Shown here in pieces: positions 39,256 through 47,045 of a DNA stretch of 64,000 bases; within the stretch, counting starts at the first letter, position 1; every line of letters starts with the position of its first letter. The position numbers were made by a program, and so were the translations under genes. The stretch is from Lysobacteraceae bacterium (GTDB lineage: Bacteria; Pseudomonadota; Gammaproteobacteria; Nevskiales; Nevskiaceae): NCBI GenBank assembly GCA_013823855.1, contig PNMW01000007.1, positions 1 through 64,000 on the forward strand, in the 5' to 3' direction. Below the pieces are notes generated by a model, which did not search any database, was not told where the DNA came from, and saw only the letters and a list, made by a program, of their open reading frames with translations.

Positions 39256-39281
39256 CGTCGCTTCAACTGACAGTAACTAGG
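39256..39281 (+). promoter_or_regulatory. CreA target site with type I-F PAM overlapping a promoter -35
   Basis: The plus strand at 39256-39279 matches the complement of the CreA pseudo-spacer at 19 of 24 positions. It is followed at once by GG (39280-39281), i.e. the CC PAM of type I-F on the other strand. Counted from the PAM, mismatches fall at positions 6, 10, 12, 14 and 24; 6, 12 and 24 are positions flipped out in type I crRNA-target duplexes. The first five seed positions match fully. The site covers the likely -35 CTGACA (39267-39272) of the plus-strand promoter and the weak creA -35 (39261-39266). Confidence 0.8.
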
Positions 39282-39296
39282 TTAAAAATCTCTAAA
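39267..39296 (+). promoter_or_regulatory. Predicted sigma-70 promoter of the CreT-like RNA
   Basis: -35 CTGACA (39267-39272) and -10 TCTAAA (39291-39296) are separated by 18 nt in an unusually AT-rich stretch (GGTTAAAAATC). Transcription would start near 39303. The same promoter may also read into csy1, 215 nt downstream. Confidence 0.55.
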
Positions 39297-39302
39297 ACTT
39301 CC

Positions 39303-39480
39303 GGACAAGACTGGCATCTCATCCGGAACAGCAACGTCGAGCTTGCGAGGCCGACACCTAACCCCGGGGGACTGTCGCGGGATGGAGGATAGGAATATGG
39401 CTGACCACCATATGACGAGAAGATAAGGATCGTCATCGGCGTCTTGTCATATCCCTGGAGCAACGCTGCTCTGGGGATTC
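39303..39480 (+). ncRNA. creT: CreT-like toxin RNA with a mini-ORF ending in tandem AGA codons
   Basis: The predicted transcript has a near-5' hairpin (TTCCGGA/TCCGGAA at 39299-39305 and 39322-39328), a strong Shine-Dalgarno GGAGG (39384-39388) with 8-nt spacing, and an ORF ATG-GCT-GAC-CAC-CAT-ATG-ACG-AGA-AGA-TAA (39397-39426; MADHHMTRR). A 10-bp hairpin with a 4-nt loop (39453-39476) follows. AGA is a very rare Arg codon in such a GC-rich genome. In haloarchaeal CreTA, CreT RNA traps tRNA-Arg(UCU) with exactly such an SD plus AGA-AGA design. The toxin role is inferred; ends of the RNA are approximate. Confidence 0.72.
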
Positions 39481-39519
39481 TAAGCAGTTTCATGATGTGT
39501 CTGAAACGGAGTTCCTGTC

Positions 39520-40869
39520 ATGAACGACATGACCGGGGACCGTCGCTCGGCTTTCTACTCGGCTATCCAGCGTTTTCTGCAAGAACGCCGCGATGCCAAA
39601 CTCGAAAAGCTGACGCCTGACGATCCCAAGCGCGATGAACTGATCGCGCAGTTTATTCCCGAAACCTGGCTCGACGATGCTGCCCGGCGCGTCAGCCAGA
39701 TCCAGGCGGTGACCCACTCGCTGAAAGCCATCCACCCGGATGCGCGCGGTACCAATCTTTACAAGCCGCCGGATCAGTTGCCAGTTCGGGACGAAATCGG
39801 CAGCCACTCGCTAGGGCCGGATTTCGCCGGTGACGTGGTCGGCAACGCGGCGGCGCTCGACGTTTACAAGTTCCTGCGGGTGACGGTCGACGGCCGCAGC
39901 CTGCTGGACTGGATGCTGGCCGGTGATGCCGATCTGAAAGCGGCCATGAGCCCGAAGCCGGCTCTGGCCGAGGGCTGGATCGAAGCATTCCTGGGCCTGG
40001 TCCAGCCGCGTGGCGCGGCGGCCACGCACACGCGAGCCAAGCAACTGTTCTGGCTGACAGGCAGCAATGCGGCCGACGATGCCGACTACCACCTGCTGGC
40101 GCCGCTGTATGCCAGCTCATTGGCGCAAACGGTCTACCTCAGCCTGCAGGAAAGCCGGTTCAGCGAAGCCGCAAAGACGGCCCGCCAAGCCAGGCGCGAG
40201 CAGCGCCCGCACGATAGTGGCTACGCCGACTACCCGGACCTTGCCATCCAGAAGCTCGGCGGCACCAAGCCGCAGAACATCAGCCAGCTGAACAGCGAGC
40301 GGCGCGGCGACAACTACCTGCTGGCATCCCTGCCACCGCACTGGAAAGCGGAGCCGGTCAAGGCCCCGTTCGGGATCGAATCGGTATTTCCGCGTTTTGC
40401 CCAGCGCAAACTCGTGCGGCAGTCGGTGCGGGCCTTGAAGCGCTTCCTTGAACGCGATCCGGATCCGACGATGGAAACCCGCAATCGCGTCGAAGGCTCG
40501 CTGGCCGAGATCATCGACGACTTGGTGATCTTTGCCGCCGAGCTCTATCAGGCGCTGGAACCGGGCTGGAGCGCCGACCACCGCTGCGAATTGACGGAGG
40601 ACGAACAGCTTTGGCTCGATCCCGATCGCGCCGACGCCGACGAAGTGTTTGCCGCGCGCTGGCAGCGGATGGACTGGCCCGAGCAGATCGGCAAGCGCTT
40701 CGGCAACTGGTTGAACGGTGCGCTGGAAGGAAAATTGCCGGTCGGCAGCATCGAACACCGGCATTGGGCGAAGGAGCTGCTGCTCGATGCGCAGTGGGCT
40801 GGCGAGCTACACGAACATCGAGCCCGCCTCGATGCACCGCAATTCATTCCAACGCGGGGTGCATCGTGA
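39520..40869 (+). CDS. csy1: Csy1 (Cas8f), type I-F Cascade large subunit
   Basis: 449 aa. I-F large subunit that helps recognise the PAM with Csy2. Recognisable blocks: RSAFYSAIQRFLQERRDAKLEKL at the N-terminus, SHSLGPDFAGDVVGNAAALDVYKFL, LNSERRGDNYLLASLPPHW and the C-terminal HRHWAKELLLDAQWAGELHEHRA-like region. Start at ATG 39520 with ACGGAG 8 nt upstream. First gene of csy1-csy2-csy3-csy4. Confidence 0.95.
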   Translation: MNDMTGDRRSAFYSAIQRFLQERRDAKLEKLTPDDPKRDELIAQFIPETWLDDAARRVSQIQAVTHSLKAIHPDARGTNLYKPPDQLPVRDEIGSHSLGPDFAGDVVGNAAALDVYKFLRVTVDGRSLLDWMLAGDADLKAAMSPKPALAEGWIEAFLGLVQPRGAAATHTRAKQLFWLTGSNAADDADYHLLAPLYASSLAQTVYLSLQESRFSEAAKTARQARREQRPHDSGYADYPDLAIQKLGGTKPQNISQLNSERRGDNYLLASLPPHWKAEPVKAPFGIESVFPRFAQRKLVRQSVRALKRFLERDPDPTMETRNRVEGSLAEIIDDLVIFAAELYQALEPGWSADHRCELTEDEQLWLDPDRADADEVFAARWQRMDWPEQIGKRFGNWLNGALEGKLPVGSIEHRHWAKELLLDAQWAGELHEHRARLDAPQFIPTRGAS

Positions 40870-41834
40870 GCCGGCTGCCTGACAACAGCGGCCTGCTGAT
40901 CCTGCCGCATCTGCGCATCCAGAACGCCAATGCAATTTCCAGCCCGCTGACCCACGGTTTCCCGGCAATGTCTGCTTTCGTCGGCCTGATGTGGGCCTTG
41001 CAGCGCAAATTGGCGCCGGTCTTCGAGTCCGGGCTGCGGCTGAGCAGTGTCGGCGTGATCTGCCATGACCATGACGAGCAGGTGATGGAAGACGGCTACA
41101 CGCGCGCGTTTCGCCTGACCCGCAATCCGGTCGACAAGGACGGCAGCACGGCGGCGATCGTCGAGGAAGGCCGCATCCATCTCGACATCACGCTGGTATT
41201 CGGCGTCGACGGTCGGCTCGTCGACGAGGGCGATGCCGAACGGGCCGCAGTAGCGAGGCAGATCGCCGACATCCTGTCGCAGATGCGGGTGGCCGGCGGC
41301 ACGGTGCTGCCACCAGCACGGACGGGAAGGGGGTCTCAGCCTCAGCTGTTGCCGATCCCGGAAGACCCGTCCGATCGCGGTCCATGGTTTCGAGCGCTGC
41401 GTCGCCGCTGGCTGCCCGGTTTTGCACTGGTCAGTCGCGACGATCTGCTGGCGGACGCGGTGGCCTGCAGCACCACGCCGGGCGGCGCAATCGAAGCCTG
41501 GCTGACGCGGTCACGGCTGAACTGGTCGCCACCGGCCGAAGCGGGCCCGAAGACCGGCCGGCACGAATGGCAGCACGACCGCACGCGCGGCTGGATCGTG
41601 CCGATCCCGGTCGGCTATGGCGTGCTGGCCGAATACGCGCCTGGCAGCGTTACCAATGCTCGTGACCCATCGGTGCCGTTCCGCTTCGTCGAAAGCCTGT
41701 ACTCGATCGGCCAGTGGATCGGCCCGCATCGACTGCAATCGCTGCGCGAACTGCTCTGGTACGCCGATCACGACCCCACGGCTGGCCTGTACCGCGTTCG
41801 CAACGACTACGCCCTTGTCGCCTCTCTCAACTGA
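40866..41834 (+). CDS. csy2: Csy2 (Cas5f), type I-F Cascade subunit
   Basis: 322 aa. The GTG start at 40866 overlaps the csy1 stop (GTGA). The N-terminus GLLILPHLRIQNANAISSPLTHGFPAM is diagnostic for Csy2, which caps the crRNA 5' handle together with Csy1. Also FVGLMWALQRKL, LDITLVFGV, RRWLPGFALVSRDDLLADA, and the C-terminal VGYGVLAEYAPGSVTNARDPSVPFRFVES-type region. Confidence 0.95.
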   Translation: MSRLPDNSGLLILPHLRIQNANAISSPLTHGFPAMSAFVGLMWALQRKLAPVFESGLRLSSVGVICHDHDEQVMEDGYTRAFRLTRNPVDKDGSTAAIVEEGRIHLDITLVFGVDGRLVDEGDAERAAVARQIADILSQMRVAGGTVLPPARTGRGSQPQLLPIPEDPSDRGPWFRALRRRWLPGFALVSRDDLLADAVACSTTPGGAIEAWLTRSRLNWSPPAEAGPKTGRHEWQHDRTRGWIVPIPVGYGVLAEYAPGSVTNARDPSVPFRFVESLYSIGQWIGPHRLQSLRELLWYADHDPTAGLYRVRNDYALVASLN

Positions 41835-41850
41835 ATTCAGGAGTCACCCC

Positions 41851-42879
41851 ATGTCCGACAACACCCTCAAGACCGCATCCGTCCTCGCCTTTGAACGCAA
41901 GCTCGATCCTTCCGACGCCCTGTTCTTCTCCGGCAACTGGAGCGAACGCGCCACGAGCCAGGCCTGGCCCGGCGTGACGCTGCGCGAGAAGTCCGTGCGC
42001 GGCACCATTTCCAATCGCCTCAAGACCAAGGATCAGGATCCGGCCAAGCTCGATGCCGCGATCGAGAATCCCAACCTGCAGACCGTGGATGTCGCCGCGC
42101 TTCCGGCTGACGCTGACACGCTGAAAGTCCGTTTCACGCTGCGCGTGCTGAGCGGCACCGGTAACCCGTCGGCCTGCAATGACGCCGCCTATCGGCAAAA
42201 GTTGATCGCCACCGTGGCGACCTATACGGAGACGCACGGCTTCGCTGAGGTGGCGCGACGCTACGCCATCAATCTGGCCAACGGCCGCTTCCTGTGGCGC
42301 AACCGTATCGGTGCCGAGCAGGTGGAGGTGCAGATCGCGCGACTGGTCGATGGCAAGGCCGACAAGACCTGGACTTTCGACGCGCTCGCCTTGTCCCTGC
42401 GTAGTTTCGACAGCGACGGCGCTGCTTCTGCGTCGCTCGATGAACTTGCCGCACTGATCGCCGGCGGCTTGTCCGGCAACCACCACCTGCTGTTGGAAGT
42501 TTCCGCCTTCGTGCGCGTTGGCGCAGGCCAGGAAGTGTTTCCCTCGCAGGAGCTGATCCTCGGCCGCGGCCGTGGCGACAAGAGCAAGACGCTGTACGAA
42601 GTCAGCGGCGTCGCCGGCATTCACTCGCAGAAGCTCGGCAATGCCATTCGCACCATCGACACCTGGTATCCGGATGCCGCCGAACTCGGCCCGATCGCCA
42701 TCGAGCCTTATGGTTCGGTGACCACGCAGGGCAAGGCATATCGGCAGCCGAAAGCAAAGGTCGACTTCTACACCCTGCTCGACAACTGGCTGCTCAAGGA
42801 CAAGGCGCCGGACGAAGGCAACCAGCACTACGTGATCGCCGTGCTGGCGCGCGGTGGCGTGTTCGGCGACGCGGGCTGA
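41851..42879 (+). CDS. csy3: Csy3 (Cas7f), type I-F Cascade backbone
   Basis: 342 aa. Six copies normally coat the spacer part of the crRNA. Family features: LKTASVLAFERKLDPSDALF, the SVRGTISNRLK region, GFAEVARRYAINLANGRFLWRNR and the C-terminal EVSGVAGIHSQKLGNAIRTIDTWYP. AGGAG precedes the ATG by 7 nt (41839-41843). It follows csy2 by 16 nt. Confidence 0.96.
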   Translation: MSDNTLKTASVLAFERKLDPSDALFFSGNWSERATSQAWPGVTLREKSVRGTISNRLKTKDQDPAKLDAAIENPNLQTVDVAALPADADTLKVRFTLRVLSGTGNPSACNDAAYRQKLIATVATYTETHGFAEVARRYAINLANGRFLWRNRIGAEQVEVQIARLVDGKADKTWTFDALALSLRSFDSDGAASASLDELAALIAGGLSGNHHLLLEVSAFVRVGAGQEVFPSQELILGRGRGDKSKTLYEVSGVAGIHSQKLGNAIRTIDTWYPDAAELGPIAIEPYGSVTTQGKAYRQPKAKVDFYTLLDNWLLKDKAPDEGNQHYVIAVLARGGVFGDAG

Positions 42880-42883
42880 TGCC

Positions 42884-43447
42884 GTGGATCACTATCTCGA
42901 CTTACGGTTACGGCCAGATCCGGAGCTACCGCAGCATCAGCTGATGGATGAGCTGTTTGCCCGACTGCATCGGGCCTTGGTCCATGGGAGCCGTACCGAC
43001 ATCGGCATGAGCTTTCCCGATGCTCGGCAAGGACTGCGTGGACGACTGGGCGGCCGCTTGCGGCTTCATGGAACGTTGGCGGCGCTGGTCCGGCTCGATT
43101 CCACGTCCTGGCTTGTTGGCATGAGGGATCACGTCGAAGCAACGGGGGTGCTGGTCGTACCCGAAAACGTCGGCGCCATCAGCGTCCGGCGCGTTCAGGC
43201 CAAGAGCAATGTCGATCGCCTTCGTCGTCGACAGATGAAGCGCAAGGGCTGGACAGCCGCCGAGGCGGCAGCGGCAATACCCGCAACGGCCGCCGAAAGC
43301 CTCGACCTGCCCTTCCTGACCGTCCGCAGTCTCAGTACGGGCCAGACCTTCCGGCTGTTCCTCCGGCAGCAAGCAGCATCAGCGGCCACAAGCGGCGTGT
43401 TCAACGGCTACGGTTTGAGCGCTGAGGCCACGCTTCCCCATTTCTGA
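42884..43447 (+). CDS. csy4: Csy4 (Cas6f) crRNA-processing endoribonuclease
   Basis: 187 aa from GTG 42884, 4 nt after the csy3 stop; the start VDHYLDLRLRPDPE matches the family MDHYLDIRLRPDPE. The catalytic His29 (ARLHRALV), the Ser in RSLSTGQ (about 149-151) and Tyr176 (FNGYGLS) are all conserved, so cleavage at the base of the CTGCC/GGCAG hairpin is expected. The Arg-rich helix (VDRLRRRQMKRKGW, about 110-123) binds the RNA major groove. It would also process the CreA-like RNA. Confidence 0.96.
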   Translation: MDHYLDLRLRPDPELPQHQLMDELFARLHRALVHGSRTDIGMSFPDARQGLRGRLGGRLRLHGTLAALVRLDSTSWLVGMRDHVEATGVLVVPENVGAISVRRVQAKSNVDRLRRRQMKRKGWTAAEAAAAIPATAAESLDLPFLTVRSLSTGQTFRLFLRQQAASAATSGVFNGYGLSAEATLPHF

Positions 43448-43576
43448 CCCAATTTCCGGAGGGGACAGCGGGGCCAATGAATTCAACGGCTTGGCCGCCT
43501 CCTCCGAGCAAGGGTCAGCCCGGCAAGATCAATCGTTTTCCAAATCAGATCAGATAGTTGGTCGCCAGGTGACGTA
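43448..43576 (+). promoter_or_regulatory. CRISPR leader
   Basis: The 129 nt between csy4 and the first repeat. The array is read from this side because its far end carries the degenerate repeat. The last 60 nt are AT-richer (ATCAATCGTTTTCCAAATCA), as expected for a leader with a promoter and IHF-type bending site. I cannot mark an exact promoter. Confidence 0.6.
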
Positions 43577-46500
43577 GTTCACTGCCGAGTAGGCAGCTCA
43601 GAAACAGAACGTCATCGGGAATTGATGAGTTGTGCTGTTCACTGCCGAGTAGGCAGCTCAGAAAATGATCAGTGCGATTGCTTCCGGCACGGCCAGGTTC
43701 ACTGCCGAGTAGGCAGCTCAGAAAATCAGCGGGCCCAACATGCTGGAGCACCTATCGTTCACTGCCGAGTAGGCAGCTCAGAAATTTGCTCAGCACCGGG
43801 GCGTTGTTGGGCACGGGTTCACTGCCGAGTAGGCAGCTCAGAAATACGAGGGCCGCCAGATACGCGTGATGTTCGAGTTCACTGCCGAGTAGGCAGCTCA
43901 GAAATGCGGCAATCGGCGGGATAAGCGGAACAATCCGTTCACTGCCGAGTAGGCAGCTCAGAAAGTCCGGGGCTTGTGCTGGCCGAGCTATCTCCCGTTC
44001 ACTGCCGAGTAGGCAGCTCAGAAACGCCGACAAGCTGATGGACGCCGCACGTAACAGGTTCACTGCCGAGTAGGCAGCTCAGAAAAAGCAGCCAGTCGTT
44101 CAATTGCTCGGCCGTCTGTTCACTGCCGAGTAGGCAGCTCAGAAATACCTGATCGAAGCGGTCAACCCGGCGACCAAGTTCACTGCCGAGTAGGCAGCTC
44201 AGAAAAGCAGCATGACGCCCTGAGCCACGCGGGCGGGGTTCACTGCCGAGTAGGCAGCTCAGAAAGGCAGAAGATGCGGCGGGCAAGCTGTCCGAACGTT
44301 CACTGCCGAGTAGGCAGCTCAGAAAAGCAAGCCGCCGCAATTGCCACCCGTTACGACGTTCACTGCCGAGTAGGCAGCTCAGAAACGATCCGGGAAGCGC
44401 ATGGGCCGGCACAGGCCGTTCACTGCCGAGTAGGCAGCTCAGAAAGCGCAGCACGCCGTTGAATTCCGGGATGCCGTGTTCACTGCCGAGTAGGCAGCTC
44501 AGAAAATTGATGCAGCCGCAGTGGATGCCACCGCCAAGTTCACTGCCGAGTAGGCAGCTCAGAAAAGTGACGACATCGCCGGCAAGCGCAACGGCACGTT
44601 CACTGCCGAGTAGGCAGCTCAGAAACCGCAGCGCGTGTCGCAAGGCGAGATGGCGGCGTTCACTGCCGAGTAGGCAGCTCAGAAACGGTTCCACGCTTCA
44701 CATCATGCCGTGCGAGGGGTTCACTGCCGAGTAGGCAGCTCAGAAAGGTGCCGGCTATGCCCGCAGCGTCTGGCAGGAGTTCACTGCCGAGTAGGCAGCT
44801 CAGAAAAGTTTCGCCAGGTCTGCCGTGTGACGCCGAGTGTTCACTGCCGAGTAGGCAGCTCAGAAAGATCTGGTCGACGAGAACAACGCGCTGGATCCGT
44901 TCACTGCCGAGTAGGCAGCTCAGAAATCCATGCCGGCTTGGAAGTCGCCGTGCAGCATGTTCACTGCCGAGTAGGCAGCTCAGAAATGGACGGGTACGCA
45001 CTGGATGCAGGACGAGGGGTTCACTGCCGAGTAGGCAGCTCAGAAAAGGATGGCGCGCGGGGTCTGCGAGCCGTCCGAGTTCACTGCCGAGTAGGCAGCT
45101 CAGAAAAGGAACGCAATCCAGTCAGCCACGGGGCACCTGTTCACTGCCGAGTAGGCAGCTCAGAAACAGACCGTGTTGAACCGAGACTGCGCGGGGTCGT
45201 TCACTGCCGAGTAGGCAGCTCAGAAAGGATGGCGAGTCAGGACCGACGCCGGCCGAGCGTTCACTGCCGAGTAGGCAGCTCAGAAAAAGGTCGCGGCCCG
45301 TGCTGCAGGCACTGACGAGTTCACTGCCGAGTAGGCAGCTCAGAAAAGTAGGGCGTCGAGCTCTGGCACCGTCGGTCGGTTCACTGCCGAGTAGGCAGCT
45401 CAGAAATGGATGTAGTTGCCGGCCTTGTAGTAGTTCGTGTTCACTGCCGAGTAGGCAGCTCAGAAACGTTCAGCGTGCCGGCATCCGGCATGGTGGAGGT
45501 TCACTGCCGAGTAGGCAGCTCAGAAATATGTCTGGTCAGGCATTGGCTGGATGATGTTGTTCACTGCCGAGTAGGCAGCTCAGAAAAGCACCGCAGCCGC
45601 TGCGCACCGTGCGCGGGTGTTCACTGCCGAGTAGGCAGCTCAGAAATTCCGGCATCACGGTATAGCAGTCGTCGAACTGTTCACTGCCGAGTACGCAGCT
45701 CGGAAAGCGACCCTGCTGCGCCTTCATCGGGCCTGGCAGTTCACTGCCGAGTAGGCAGCTCAGAAAAGTTCCAGGTCGCAGGGATACCCGTCATCCGAGT
45801 TCACTGCCGAGTAGGCAGCTCAGAAATGCCGGCGTGTCGAGAACAGGGCGAACAGGATGTTCACTGCCGAGTAGGCAGCTCAGAAAGTTGAGTAATCGAC
45901 GGTCAGTTCGTCGGCGACGTTCACTGCCGAGTAGGCAGCTCAGAAACTTGATTGGCAAAGGGTTTCGCTGACATTCGGGTTCACTGCCGAGTAGGCAGCT
46001 CAGAAATGGGTTCAGTCCGTTGCCAGTGCCGCTGGCTCGTTCACTGCCGAGTAGGCAGCTCAGAAACGGCGATACGGGGCACCATAAAAGCCCGGCCCGT
46101 TCACTGCCGAGTAGGCAGCTCAGAAAAAACGAAGGCTTCAGCATCGACAATCAGGCGAGTTCACTGCCGAGTAGGCAGCTCAGAAAACGTTTCCGCCCGC
46201 GCTGATCGAGCCTTGCATGTTCACTGCCGAGTAGGCAGCTCAGAAAAAGCACGGCGAGCACCGTTGCAGCGAAGGATGGTTCACTGCCGAGTAGGCAGCT
46301 CAGAAAACTCGGGGCCATAGCCGGCAGCGTCGGGATCGGTTCACTGCCGAGTAGGCAGCTCAGAAAAGTTCAAGGTTCGGCCCGTGCGTATCCGCTCCGT
46401 TCACTGCCGAGTAGGCAGCTCAGAAACGGAAGCCGTCCTGCCGGATGATCGTCGCGACGTTCACTGCCGAGTAGGCAGCTCAGAAATGCATCGCGCACAG

Positions 46501-46726
46501 CAGCGTCAGCAGAACCAGGTTCACTGCCGAGTAGGCAGCTCAGAAAAGACCTGTTCGCTGATCAGCAGCGGGCGGCCTGTTCACTGCCGAGTAGGCAGCT
46601 CAGAAATTCTTTCTATCCGCACCGAGGAATCCCCATGCGTTCACTGCCGAGTAGGCAGCTCAGAAAATGATCACGGTCGAGGAATCTGCCGGCGATCGGT
46701 TCACTGCCGAGTAGGCAGCTCGTCAG
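43577..46726 (+). CRISPR. Type I-F CRISPR array, 53 repeats and 52 spacers
   Basis: 28-nt repeat beginning GTTCACTGCCGAGTAGGCAG and ending CTCAGAAA. Repeat starts step by 60 nt except for two 61-nt steps (near 43997-44058 and 44658-44719), so 50 spacers are 32 nt and two are 33 nt. The Csy4 stem is CTGCC/GGCAG with loop GAGTA. The last repeat (46699-46726) loses its final bases (CGTCAG instead of CAGAAA), marking the trailer end. One internal repeat (45679-45706) carries two substitutions, one in the Csy4 stem and one in the handle. No duplicated spacers were noticed by eye. The large number of spacers and clean repeats point to an active system. Confidence 0.99.
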
Positions 46727-47045
46727 TGTGCCTAGATCCCCACAAATACTGCGGAAGCCTCAATTCCAGCCGCTGGCCACGTCATTCATGTGCGCCACGC
46801 CGCGATACCTCGACGAATTCGTGCGAGTCCGTACTTTGCGGGGCATCGAGCGGGGCCTCGCAGCCGCGCTGCTGACCCTAACGTTCGGGTGGGCCGGCGA
46901 ACGCCATCGGTGTGCAAAACCATTCTTGATCGTGCGACAGGCGCTGCCACTTCAAGCGCAGGCAGTTGGCAGATTCCGCTTCTGGTACAGGCGGGTGCCG
47001 GATCAGGAATCGCGATTCTCCGGGTGCGGCGCGGCGCGTTGCGCC
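46727..47045. other. Array trailer region without a supported gene
   Basis: About 320 nt between the terminal repeat and the MFS stop codon. GC is back to the genome level. Open frames here run from repeat-derived sequence or antisense to the transporter and show no protein features. A short palindrome GAATCGCGATTC lies near 47008-47019. Nothing else seen. Confidence 0.5.

Noticed and set aside
43545..46875. Many open frames inside the array encoding repeated FLSCLLGSE, VHCRVGSSE or SLPSRQLRN units.
   Set aside because: They are translations of the CRISPR repeat every 60 nt in different frames, not repeat proteins.
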